Shown in pieces: positions 48,501 to 59,352 of a stretch of 64,000 bases of DNA; position 1 is the stretch's first letter; each line of letters begins with the position of its first letter. The DNA is taken from assembly GCA_029255685.2 (NCBI GenBank), contig CM055313.2, positions 73,386,641 through 73,450,640 of the forward strand, given 5' to 3'. Under the pieces are notes generated by a model. It was not told the DNA's origin. It did not search any database and was given only the letters and a program-made list of their open reading frames with translations. The position numbers and the translations under genes are program-made. The DNA is from Silene conica. Lineage: Eukaryota; Streptophyta; Magnoliopsida; Caryophyllales; Caryophyllaceae.

Positions 48501-49980
48501 GCGTTTGTGTAAACTTGACGTATCTAATTAAGTAATGGGCTCTACAAGAACAAAGTCAAATAATATAGATGGGAAAGCCTGGTATTTTCCAAAAATGTAA
48601 GACGATGTAACCGCCCTGCCTTCCAACAAATAGAAAAGAAATAGCACAGAGTTTATCAGCCTATGTACACAAACGCTTGTCCATGTTTGGACTCTTCTAA
48701 TCTATGCGGATTCTCACAGCAAATAAGAGAACTTTTACTACTTAGATTGGCAAGGCCCTGTAAATCTAGCAATAGATTCCAGTCCAGAGGTGAAATTCTT
48801 AATAAGGCATAGAATCAATCCTTTGTTTGTGCTTTCTCTCTTTCCTGACTTTATTCTAACTAATTGCTAAAATCCTGAAAGATTAAAGAGCCAGCCGCTT
48901 TCCCCATAATTCTTAGTATTGCTCTCCTTAAGAGGAAGAATACAGTCTTTGAGGAGGAGAGGAAAAAGACAGACATAAGCTAAAGTAGCAAGTTTGAAAC
49001 AAAAACAATGTGGTAAGTAATGCAATGGGCTTGCCCATCTCTAGTTTCAGATACAGCCCCGGTTCTAGCTCATGTTACAGGTTCGGAGAAATTCTTAAGA
49101 AAGTAATGAATGGTTTTACTCTAGAAAAGAGTCGGCGACATGCAATAGCAAAGTTTTTAGAAGGCTTTCTTGGGCGTGGAGTGATCATTCCTGCTATTTC
49201 TTGTTTTAATGAATTGAGATATCCGATTAAAGACTACTTTGTACATATGTAATTCAGAAATAATAGCATAGCATTATCACAGCATATACATGGGGAGGAG
49301 TTAGTCAGCTTGTGGTAGAAGATTGTCCTATAACTACACTTAGTAGGGAGAATAGGCGAAAAACTTCATCAGGCAGTAGCAGTATGTATAACTCTTTCAT
49401 AGTAAATAACAGACTTTCAACTCCGAACTCAGTTTCCAACTTAAATAGAAGTAAATCTAGTTCTAGTACTTGAAAAAGTAAGGGCACCATGGCATAAAGA
49501 GGTTAAATAAATGTAATTCAGAAATAAATCACAAGCATAACAGGGTAACATACCGGAATGAGGGATTCCTTAAAGACGGGTTTATAGCAGACTTCGACTA
49601 GAGAAAGTTTTATACTGCAATTGAATTCAAAAGAAGGGATTAACTCGTAATTGAATTACAAAAACTACTAACTATTGTTCGATCAATTATACTGATTTCA
49701 TTCGCCAATTACCACAATTAATCGAGTTCAAAATATGAATTTTCGGAACTAATATATAATAGCAATAAGATTAATGAACATACCTAGATTAATAATGATG
49801 AAGGAGAACGTGGGCAGCAGTGAATTGGAGGCGCGCGGTGGTGAAATAGGGTTGATGGACAGTGCGTGGGTTGCGTAATTTGGAACGAAGAAGAAGTAGT
49901 ATAGGCGCGGTGGTGAAGAAGAAGTAGTGATGTTTGTAATTTAGGAAATAAACCGCATACTGGAAGAATTTTTAATAAGA
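48501..49980. other. CACTA-3 stretch without recognised gene
   Basis: About 1.5 kb between the tandem repeat and the right subterminal array. Short open frames on plus (49010-49252) and minus (49305-49490) match nothing I recognise. It may be 5' leader and intron of the transposase gene or captured host DNA of unknown origin. Confidence 0.5.
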
Positions 49981-50270
49981 ACCTAAGAGGACGGTTATAA
50001 TACCAACCGTCTTCTTTATGATTATAAGAGGACGGTTATAATCCCAACCGTCTTCTTTGTATTTATAAGAGGACGGTTCACATACACAACCGTCTTCTTT
50101 TTAAATAAGAGGACGGTTTAATTGACCAACCGTCCTCATTACGTTTATAAAGATGACGCTTTTTTTGTTAACTGTCCTATTTATAATACCACTAATGGCG
50201 CCAATTTTATTTGCTTGATAGAGGACGGTCTCCTCCCCAACCGTCCTCTAAGAGGCGTCCTCTTATCCTA
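49981..50270 (+). repeat. CACTA-3 right subterminal repeats
   Basis: AAGAGGACGGTT ... AACCGTCTTCTTT hairpin modules as at the left end, about six copies, closing at the right terminal repeat. Confidence 0.92.
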
Positions 50271-52990
50271 GATTTGTAGTAGTGTTACTATTATTAAGTA
50301 ACATAATTTAATTAGTATAAGCATTTATATGTTTCGTAAATTTTAAGTTATGAGTTTCGTTCATGAGTTAAAACTACGGGTGAGAACGGGATTACAGATG
50401 GAGACGTGACGGGCTTGGTTTGATATTGTATGTGTATGCGGGATTAGAATAACGTTTTACAAAACCCTAGTTTTTAAAACTCAAGCCATCCATCGACAAC
50501 TCACCATACAAACCCTAAACACCACCCACTCTTAATCTGCCTCCATCACCTCGTAAAACCCTAATCACCTCACCTTTTCATCTGTCTCCTATCCCGTCTA
50601 CACCTAAAGACAAGAGTGGCCTGTCTTGGGGTTAAAGAGGAAGCAAAGGAGGAAGAAAGACGCCTTGATATCAGCCCTAACCATAGTTTCATTTCTTTGC
50701 GCAACGGAGTTTTCGTAAGTAACTTATGGTACCTTTTTCATGTCGTTTACCTGAGTATTATAGTGATACCTAATCTCTGTAGCATGTACAATATTCTTAT
50801 CATCTTTAAACCACCTTGGGACCACCGTGACCGCTACGACAACCCCATTTATGTCGACAGTAGCAATAACGTAACCATACTTTGTTTCGTCTTTAGTTCG
50901 TATTTCAGGTGCGGTTTTGGGTTGTGTTTTAGTATGAGTTGATGGGTTATGGTAGGGGGATGTTGATAGTCTAGGTTGGTGGTTGTGGGGTGGTGTTTGG
51001 GTGGCCGGAGAACCTTGTGTCGATAGTGGTGGTGGCGACAGGAAACAGGCCATACACGTGAGTGTCAGCGTCCTTTAGGTGGGTGTTTCAAAGGGTTGTG
51101 GTTGTGTCGAGGCCTGGTGGTTGCCACCAGGGGAGTCAGGGGAGGCGAGATGTGTCGAGGGTGAAGACTGGTGGTGGTCTGGGTCGTGGTATTGGTGGAA
51201 GGAGACGGTTTTACAGTGGGTGTTAAACACGGTGTAAAAGAAGGGTGAGGGGCGTGTTCAGCAGCTGTTTTTGGAGTTGGTTCGTGTTGTCTCAGGGGAG
51301 AACGAGGACACGCGGGTACCACCCATAGAACCACCGTGGGTCAGTGGTGATCACGGTGGTGGCTAAGGGGTGGTATGGGGACATGGTGGTGAGTGAAAAC
51401 GTGTGAAAAGAAGGGAGTACAGGAGTGTGCAGAGAGCAGTGTAACAGTGCATGTGTGCAGACTGTTTGGAGTGGCCGTGGTGGTTACGGCGGTGGCTGCT
51501 GGTGGTGCCCAATGCTTGGTAGTGGTAAATGCTAGTACATAGTTGAGTTTAGGATAGTTAGTGGTGATTGTGGGTGTCTTGATTGGTGGCGGTGGTGCCG
51601 TGAACTAGGAGTGTACGAGTAGAAGTGGTGTTAGGATGGTTTGGTTAATTCACTTAGTTGTTGACTATGGGACTCGAACCCGGGCTGTGGGGCTGGTTGT
51701 TTATTAAGATTATTATTAGTATCATATGTTAATGTTGTTATTACTATTATCATATGTTATTATTATTATTATTATTATCCTTTATATTGTTTATTCTTGT
51801 TATTTTATAATGGTTAGAATTTGTATTATTATTATGATTATAAGTTTATTATTAGTATTGATAATAATTATATATGTGATGGTCAATAATATCATTTGAT
51901 TAAGTTTATGTTTGATGTTGTTAATAGTTTAAACTATTTAGTTCATGTTTGTTTAGTTGGGATCAATTAGTTTATATTAGGTGAACTGGTTTAGCTAAAT
52001 TGTTTAAATAGTGTTGTGACGGTAATTTTATTTAATCACCTAATTAAGTCAGTTGGCTAGTCGTACATACTTAATATAGTCTCGTTATGCGTAATGTATT
52101 ATTTGATTAATTAAATTTATTGGTTGATATATTATATTTGTCTACGTAATTATATGAGTAAGTGATTATGTATATTATTTTATTAGGTGTTGAGTATGTG
52201 ATGGAGTGATTCTATTCATTGGATGTTAGCTGCGTGATGGGATTATATTGCTATCCAGGTAGGTTACACTGGTACTTGTTCTGTGTTAAGTTCTGTGTAA
52301 ATGTGCATTGTATGTTATGAATGCAAGTATAAGTTCTGAACATGATAGTTTATGGTTATTGATTTTGGTGTTGCATTCATACTCATGGCATATGCATTGG
52401 TTATTGAGAAAGATATTGATCAGATATTGTTCTGATGTAAAGCCCGGGGTAGTTCTGCATACCAAGCCTGGTGTCTTATCAGCTTTTGAGCTGGTGTTCG
52501 GCGACGGCCGATTATAGTCTGCCGGGAGGTTCGGTATGGCTGGGTGTTTCGGGTTTGAGATTGAGAATTGAGATTGAGCTCGAGCATATCATGACATTTG
52601 CATATTATTACTGTAGCATTATTTATTATTGCTTTATCCAACTCAACCGTGAGGTTGACAGTGTATTCGTGTACACCTACGATGATCCGGAATGGGGAGT
52701 AAATTCTACAGGTCAGAGACAGATGGACTAGGAGCTTGGGCAAGGAGAGAGACATGGCTTGGACCTACTTAGAACTAGATCACATACTTAGATATTTTCG
52801 GTTGTACTTTATTTCTTGCGTAATAGTTGTAATATCAAAAGTTTTAATTTAATCAGTTTTTATATATAAATTAAAGTACTTTGGTTTGTTTTACTTTGTT
52901 ATTCACTACCTCGGACATTCCGAGATGGTAACAACTCTATTTATTTGAGAATGTCTTGCTAAAGGCTCTTAAATAAATGGGGGTGTTACA

Positions 52991-53400
52991 ACTATGACCT
53001 CGAAACCATCTAAATGAAACTCAAACAAATCAACAGGAAAATCAACTTGCCCTATTACAAACGACAAGCCCTTATACACCCTTTTACATACGACGGACTC
53101 TCCCGGAGGTATGAATACCTCATCCTTGGCTATCTCAAAAGACTTGAATCCCAGACTCCTTGCATGGCTTATATACACAAGAGAATGGGTTGCCCCAGAA
53201 TCAAATAAAACAAAACTAGGACGATTATTTACAAGAATAGTACCAGTCACCACGTGAGCATCCTCCGCAGCAGCCTGCTTCCCCAAGGCGAATAGCTTGC
53301 CGTTATTCTTTTGGCCATCACCCTAAACTGTCGTCGCTTACGAGGTAGGTCTAGCTGTTGATGTCTGGCTGCCTCCCTCACTACCTAGAACCTTAATCCA
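52991..53400 (-). pseudogene. Ty3/gypsy gag end and protease
   Basis: On the minus strand a degenerate gag tail with STARPTS and a stop (about 53370-53320) leads into the retropepsin: GKQAAAEDAHVVTGTILV and the active-site motif LFDSGATHS near 53205-53180. It then continues to VDLFEFHLDGFEVIV at the Element 3 junction. The protease frame (53286-52991) is open with its catalytic Asp. Homology is lost to the right of about 53400, so most of gag and the 5' LTR are missing. This is the 5'-most surviving piece of the gypsy element continued at 28064 and 20887. Confidence 0.87.
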
Positions 53401-54387
53401 AAATCATTGCCATACGTAATTCCAATGACACATAAAACTGGAATCCCTAGGAAGTAAGCTGAAAATTACTTAGTTTTTCCCTCATATTTATATAATAAAA
53501 AATTAAAAATGTCCCATCATTAAATTACGAAGTTGCTCTTTTATGTACACAAAGTATTCAATTGTAGGTTTTTTTACGTAAAACTTCCACCCTTTTACCC
53601 TTTTCAGCTAAAAAGGAAAAAAATTCTCTTCAGTTTCTCTTTTCCAAAACTTTATCGAATTCTATCAAAAAATTCTTTAATTACAAATATAAAAACTCAT
53701 ATGAACTAATTAATTCTTCATTTTATCAATAAATTACAGTAATATTTATAGGGACTAAGTTGGATTAAGTTATATCTATCAATTAGGTATTAAAATTTTC
53801 AATTAGGGGAAGTCATGGTGGTGGCTTGGCGGGGAAAGCAAAGGCATGTCGGCAGGGAATGGGCGTGGTGGGATAACGGCATATCTTTGAGTCATATTTT
53901 GGTCAACTGGTGAAGGAGGGACACATCATAGTGGTGACTGTAGAGAGCTAATAATATTACTAGAAAACGCAAGTTTTCCGACTTGACATTTTCCGATTGA
54001 TATGATTGTGGTCGAAAAATAAGTTCCCAACGATAATTTCATCTAATGTCTACAGTTGGTAAGGACGCGAGAGTGCAATTTCATTTGGCGTATATTGGTA
54101 TAGCTAAGCAAATTCAACTGGGTTGGTGGAGAGTGGTTTAGTTTATACAAGGGGTTGGTGGTACGTCGATGAACGTGGAGGTGCGCGGGGCGTGTGGGTT
54201 TGACGAGAGCTGTGATTTTGGTTGGAGATGTAGTAGTGGTGATCGATAGAAACGAATGAAATGGTGGTTGCTGGTTGTTATAAAGTTGTGTTTGTAGATT
54301 TTTTACAGTAAGAGTGTAATTTGATTGACAAATTTAGAGGGAAAAGTAAGGGGGGAGAGGAGGTGATTTAAAATCACTCGTTTGGAT
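53401..54387. other. Intergenic, nothing recognised
   Basis: Mixed AT-rich and GT-rich sequence between the gypsy remnant and the first MITE-like element. No coding frame, terminal repeats or tandem repeats that I can support. Confidence 0.6.
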
Positions 54388-54600
54388 AATAAATGAGAGT
54401 AGAGGGCAATGGAGGTGGAGAAATTTGAAGGGATCCATTTTCCCTCCCCCAAGCTTAACCCTAATCTCTCCAACATAGGCAAGATTTGGAGGGAAATCGT
54501 ATCCAAAACAACTACATTCCATTCACTCCTCCCTTGTCTTCTCTCTCTATCCCTCCTTCCCCCTCCCCACCCATTCCCTCCACTTTTCATATCCAAACAC
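54388..54600. repeat. MITE-like inverted repeat, left member of a pair
   Basis: Left arm TTTGGATAATAAATGAGAG and G-rich sequence faces a right arm ending CACTTTTCATATCCAAACAC. The purine-rich half (GGAGGG) mirrors the pyrimidine-rich half (CCCTCC), so a long imperfect foldback forms. It abuts a related element at 54602. Confidence 0.6.
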
Positions 54601-54601
54601 A

Positions 54602-54976
54602 GGTGTGTTTGGATTGAGAGAATTGGAGGGAAGGGGAGGGGAGAGAAAGGGAGGGATTCAATTTTCATTGTTTGGTTACAATATATGGAAAGAGGGAAAT
54701 GGAAGGGGGATGAGAGGATTTAATTTCTCTCCATTAGACCAAACTGTAATCTCTTCATTGTTTATGACCAAATACTCCTCTAATATGGCTTAACTCCCTT
54801 CATCCTCCAACCACTAAAATCACCTTCTTCCTCCCTCCTCCTCCCTTTCCCTCTACTTTATTTTTGTTATCCAAACAACCCCTCTTCATTCCCCCTCCGT
54901 TTCCTTTCTTTACATTTCCCTTCCCTCCATTCTCCTCCCCTCCCTTTCCCTCCCAATTTGTTATCCAAACACACCC
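54602..54976. repeat. MITE-like inverted repeat, right member of a pair
   Basis: Terminal inverted repeats GGTGTGTTTGGAT (54602-54614) and ATCCAAACACACC (54963-54975) bound a foldback with GAGGGAAGGGGAGGGG facing CCCCTCCCTTTCCCTC. No coding capacity. Family not assigned; target duplication not clear because the left neighbour overlaps. Confidence 0.75.
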
Positions 54977-55773
54977 TAAAAGTTAGTCTTAGAGAGCGGA
55001 TGTAGTTGTAAGAAGAAAAAAAAGAATAAAATGAGAGAGGTAATTAGGTAAAATATGTCCATGATTAAGTAAATTGTGTCCATGAATGTACATAACCCTT
55101 AAATTATTGTACAAGCATTTTAGCTTATAAATATTATTTATACTCTCTATTACTTAATAGTATTTTATATTATTAGTATATTGCATGATATGGTATAGAG
55201 TTATATCAAAAAGTATCGATAAAACATTTTTATGTGAGAATGTTGTAAAGTAAAAAAAATACTTGAGCATGCATCAGTCAGATAATACGAACCTTGGCGA
55301 GTAAGTCTTTTATGAGACTGTTATACCAACCATTTTAATGAAAAAAAAATAATCTATCGTGTGAGATAGTGAGAGGTAAAATTGATGTTTTACATGTCAG
55401 TGTAATAATATAATGATGAATTAGCTACATAAAAAGGGACTAGTGCTTTTTATTCATTATCTTAAGAAAATCTTATGCATATTATATGACTTAGACCCTG
55501 ATTATTTGGACTTAATTTTAATTCTCAAAAGTTCAATTTAATTAAGTTTATTTTAGTTTAATTAAATTCAGTTTAGATTAGTTCAATTTAGTTTAATCCA
55601 ATTTTATTTTATTTTTCTTAGAAATCCAATTGAATTCAACCAGTTTCATTTCAAAATAATGTCTTATTTTTATATTTTTCTTTTATTTAATCTTACATGT
55701 ATTATACATTTATATGTTTGAAATGTCAATACCAACTCTATAAAAAGACTATAGACCATTGTCTTATGTCATA

Positions 55774-56037
55774 CTCCCTACATTCAACTTCACAATATCA
55801 TTTCTTATTTACACACTAATCACAAGTGAAGTTTTAAGTTCAATTTTCTCTCAGTACGTAATTGAAAATATATTCATGTTGAATCTTGTTTGATTCGTCT
55901 TTATGATTAAATTAAAAATATTAAACTTCTATAATTTTGGCAATAACGTAACTAAGGATATTTAACTCGTAATACAAATGTTGGCAAACGTGCAAAAAAA
56001 AAATATATGTAAATAGTGTGGAGTTGAATGAAGGGAG
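55774..56037. repeat. Stowaway-like MITE
   Basis: 264 bases with terminal repeats CTCCCTACATTCAACTTCAC and the complement of CTCCCTTCATTCAACTCCAC, flanked by TA on both sides (55772-55773, 56038-56039). CTCCCT termini with a TA target are typical of Stowaway (Tc1/mariner) MITEs. It lies about 600 bases upstream of the PTL start. Confidence 0.85.
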
Positions 56038-56511
56038 TATTATGTGGTGTCATATTTGAGGAAACTTATTTCCCACAATTAACCTTCACTAAAACATACA
56101 ACGACCTTGTCTACTCTTATGAAAACATTATCCAATACAAATATGCAAATAATTTCATACTTCTGAAGATCTTAAAGCTTTTTTTATAAAATCAAAACTC
56201 CTACACAGTTGACAATGACACTTGACATCCCAAGTCCTAACAATATTGATCATATTAATATTAACATTAACATTAAATGTAATATATAAACAGAAAAAAT
56301 GGTGGAAATGAAGGTGTAATATAAATTTATAAAATATGAAAGTAATTTAAATATAGAAATGGAAATAAAAAGAGATGAGAATGAGAAAATAAGGGCGGGT
56401 AAGGAAGGTCCTACAAAGGTCCTCTGGAAAATCCACACTGCATAAGAAGAGACCCACCACCCTATCGGCATATCCCACCCTTTCCTTCTCGTGAAGGACA
56501 TGATCCGCCAC

Positions 56512-56560
56512 TCTCGCTCTCTCTCTCTCTATCCCTCTCACTCTCTCACTTCATCCATCA
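56512..56560 (+). promoter_or_regulatory. CT-rich tract upstream of PTL start
   Basis: CGCTCTCTCTCTCTCTATCC and further CTCTCAC repeats, 70-120 bases before the ATG. Pyrimidine tracts like this are common in plant 5' leaders and core promoters; the transcription start is not determined. A TATATAAAC string near 56283 is a possible but distant TATA box. Confidence 0.5.
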
Positions 56561-56631
56561 CTTCGTCCTCTTTACTTCATTTTCCTACTCTTTTTTATTT
56601 TGTCTTTTTATTTAATATCCCTTTCATCTAT

Positions 56632-56820
56632 ATGGAAATGGAGAATCATCATCACTACGCCGGCGGCATCTCGGATCTCCGTCAGTTCATAACCATAGCA
56701 GCCGCCGGTGGTGGTGGAGGAGCGCCTCACTTTCCTACTTACGGACAACAACCGCAGCCGCAGCAACAACAACAGCCGTCGTTATTGTCCGACTTTATGA
56801 CGCCCCATAACCACCATCCG

Positions 56821-56857
<37 letters not shown>

Positions 56858-59352
56858 GTAATAGTAATACTAATGGCGGGATGGTGGTGATGGGCCGTCA
56901 TATGGGGAGCAGTACTCCCCAAAATCACTACCAAGATCATTTTAACTGCGACTCTGCCACCACTACCACAGCCACCACCGCCCAAGGGAATCTTTTCGAC
57001 TGTGGTGACGGCGGGACAGCGAGGTGGCCGAGGCAAGAGACGCTTACTCTCTTGGAAATCAGATCTAGACTCGATCATAAGTTTAAGGAAGCTAATCAAA
57101 AAGGCCCTCTTTGGGATGAAGTTGCTAGGTATAGTCTCCTCACTACTATTACACTCCCACTTTTTTCTCACTTTTTTGAAAATAATAATAATAATAATCA
57201 CATAAGTAGGTGGTCCGTACAAATGATGAATCATAATTCCTTTAATTTCCGCCTCTATTTTAATCCGGTGTGAGACCCGTCTTAAGTTAAGACGGTTTTA
57301 AACCATAAATGATGCTATGATCAAATAATGAGAATGCTATACATGAACTAATACTATTATAACTCCCTTTTTCTTACAACTAAAAATTTGCCAAATTTAA
57401 GATTTCATAATAATAATAATAATAATAATAAAAATAAAGGGTTTTAAATACTTCATAAAAATGGGATTTCTTTTAAGAGTAGAATTGAATTTAAGTACTC
57501 TCTTTAAGAAACACTATACTATGAAAGGAATTCTGAAATGTGGTCCTTAAAGTTGATGAACTCATTTTCATACCTTTTCCTCTACTACCAGTTTCACTTA
57601 ATAACTTACGCTAGGGTTTCCTAAATCTTCCACTTATTTATTATTTCTATGTTTGTTTCACCAAGAACAATATTTTTTTGGGGGATTTTAGTTATTGGGA
57701 ATAGTGAAATTAATCATTGATTATCTAATTAATTTACACAACTAGATGTATTAATTTATTATTAATGCCAAAGTTATTCTCATGCATGCATTATTGTATG
57801 TACTTTACTCAACAAGAAAATTAAAATTATGGTACGTAATTTAATTAATGTTTGATTTGAATGTATAATATATGTTGTCGAAATGTTGATGTGGATATCA
57901 TATGAATTGGAATTTCATGACGGGTTTATGAGATCGTTTTATTTACACACTAATTAAGGGATCGGACCGTTTATAAATGAAATTTAATTCGTATTAGTTT
58001 CTATGAGGGGTTTGATTGACAATGATAATTGTAGGATAATGTGTGAGGAACATGGTTATCAAAGGAGTGGAAAGAAGTGTAGGGAGAAATTTGAGAATTT
58101 GTACAAGTACTACAAGAAGACTAAGGAAGGGAAAGCAGGAAGACAAGATGGGAAACATTATAGATTTTTCAGGCAACTTGAGGCACTCTATGGTGAACAT
58201 AATCAACCTATTTCGACATCGGAAGCTCAAAATCCCGAAAATACCCCTCAATTCCATAATACTCATCCATTAATACCACCTCAACCAACCTCTTTAGTCC
58301 CACCTCTTAGTAGGGGGTGTGACACTAGTGTAAGCCTCTCAAATTCCTCTAATTTTGACACGTCTTCATCGGACGATGAGGATGGGTCCATGGAGAGCAA
58401 TGGGTCAATGGAGACACAAAAGAAGAAGAAGAAAAAGAGGAGAGGGCATAGTAGTAATTGGAAGGCAAAAATTAAGGAGTTTATAGACTTGCAAATGAGG
58501 AAAATTATGGAGAAACAAGAGTCTTGGCTTGAGAAAATGATGAACACACTCGAGAATCGAGAGAATGAGAGAATGGTTAGGGAGGAAGAATGGAGGAAAC
58601 AAGAAGTTGAAAGGGTTGAGAGGGAGCATAAGTTTTGGGCTAGCGAACGAGCTTGGATTGAAGCTCGTGATTCGGCCCTTATGGCCGCGTTAGAGAAGCT
58701 TACCAACAACAACAACAACAACAACAACGACAATAACAATAACAACAATAACAATAACAACAATGACGGAGTTGTTCATCATCAATGGCCGGAACATGAG
58801 GTTACTAGGCTCATACAAGTAAGGACTAGTATGGAGTCAAGGTTCCAACAATGTGGCTTTTCTGAAGAAGTCTTATGGGAAGACATTGCAACAAAAATGG
58901 CTTACTTGGGGTATGATAGAAGTGCAATTGTTTGCAAGGAGAAATGGGACAACATTAATAACTATTTTCGCGGTAAGACCATGCTCAAAGATGAAGGTAA
59001 GAAGAAGAGGAAGGAGAATTATGGAGGAATAGTTCACCATAATCATCATCATCATCATAATCTGAATAATCAAAGTCATAATCATAGTAATGAAGGTGGA
59101 ATTTACATGAATCAATTAAGTGGGTTTAATAATTGTGAGATTAATGAGCCAATTCGACTTCAATTGAATGAAGGATCATCATCACCTTCTTCACATAATT
59201 CCAATGTTAATGCTAATACTGTTAATGCAGCTGGAAATGTTATGAATGATAGTTGCTTGAGGTTCTTCCTTGGTGATCATGGAGAAAACAACCTTGGATG
59301 GGAGAGTAATTATGGTCTTAAACTCAACAATGGTGATAATCATTGTTCTTAA
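56632..59352 (+). CDS. PTL: PETAL LOSS-like trihelix (GT-2 class) transcription factor, two exons
   Basis: Exon 1 is 56632-57128 and exon 2 58035-59352, giving about 604 residues; Arabidopsis PTL is slightly shorter. The start is chosen because MEMENHHHYAGGISDLRQF fits the PTL N-terminus; an in-frame ATG at 56491 would add 47 Ser/Leu-rich residues. Features: Gln- and Asn-rich N-terminus; first trihelix DNA-binding domain (about 131-198; RWPRQETLTLLEIRSRLDHK, split by the intron at ...WDEVAR/IMCEEHGYQ); basic K/R run (295-302), a likely nuclear signal; central helical coiled-coil (306-388; KAKIKEFIDLQMRKIM); Asn run (390-409); second trihelix (416-480; WPEHEVTRLIQVRTSMESRF); His-rich stretch; and a C-terminal tail FFLGDHGENN...ESNYGLKL like that of PTL. 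In Arabidopsis PTL is a nuclear factor limiting growth between sepals and affecting petal initiation. No defects seen; expression is unknown. Confidence 0.93.
56821..56874 (+). repeat. (AAT)n microsatellite coding for Asn/Ser run in PTL
   Basis: In-frame AAT repeats with some AGT, giving an Asn/Ser run near residues 64-81. Length changes in threes would keep the frame. Confidence 0.95.
57129..58034 (+). other. PTL intron
   Basis: 906-base GT-AG intron (AG/GTATAG donor, TTGTAG acceptor) splitting an Arg codon in the first trihelix domain, the position known for PTL. It contains an AAT/TAA tract (57180-57197 and 57407-57430) and is otherwise AT-rich without features. Confidence 0.93.
58706..58764 (+). 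repeat. (AAC/AAT)n coding for Asn run in PTL exon 2
   Basis: About 20 Asn codons, mostly AAC and AAT with single Asp codons, between the coiled-coil and the second trihelix domain. Confidence 0.95.

Larger units (their letters stand above)
40959..50284 (-). mobile_element. CACTA-3: 9.3 kb CACTA transposon with broken transposase
   Basis: Ends CACTATTACAAAAA (left) and complement of CACTACTACAAATC (right) with duplication TTA on both sides (40956-40958, 50285-50287). The left LTR of Element 3 shows the empty site near 28430. Subterminal AGAGGACGGTT repeats are dense at both ends. Two genes lie on the minus strand: a TNP2-like transposase (48287-45644), broken, and a transposase_24/Ulp1 gene (45560-41770). 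The right-hand 48300-49980 part holds a 43-base tandem repeat and otherwise no recognised gene. Confidence 0.94.
28065..52990 (+). mobile_element. Element 3: non-coding LTR retrotransposon inside gypsy pol
   Basis: LTRs at 28065-37703 and 40595-52990 look very unequal but reduce to about 3.05 and 3.07 kb after removing S2 (28765-35349) from the first and CACTA-3 (40959-50284) from the second. Primer site, internal region and polypurine tract are in order. A 4-base duplication ACTA flanks the element, and taking out the element with one ACTA copy leaves an open frame across the gypsy junction. No gag-pol is present. Start and end sequences and the internal region are related to those of Elements 1 and 2. 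Confidence 0.93.
40595..52990 (+). repeat. Element 3 right LTR, interrupted by CACTA-3
   Basis: Starts TGTAATACCTCG, is interrupted at 40958 by CACTA-3, resumes at 50288, and ends GGGTGTTACA. Few differences from the left LTR by eye. Hairpins at 52643-52658 and 52910-52924. Confidence 0.92.

Noticed and set aside
48785..48802. CAGAGGTGAAATTCTT string identical to part of plant 18S rRNA
   Set aside because: Only about 16 bases match; flanking sequence is unrelated, so no rRNA insertion can be claimed.
54303..54793. Overlapping open frames on both strands near 54.5 kb
   Set aside because: They are translations of the purine/pyrimidine arms of MITE-like elements.
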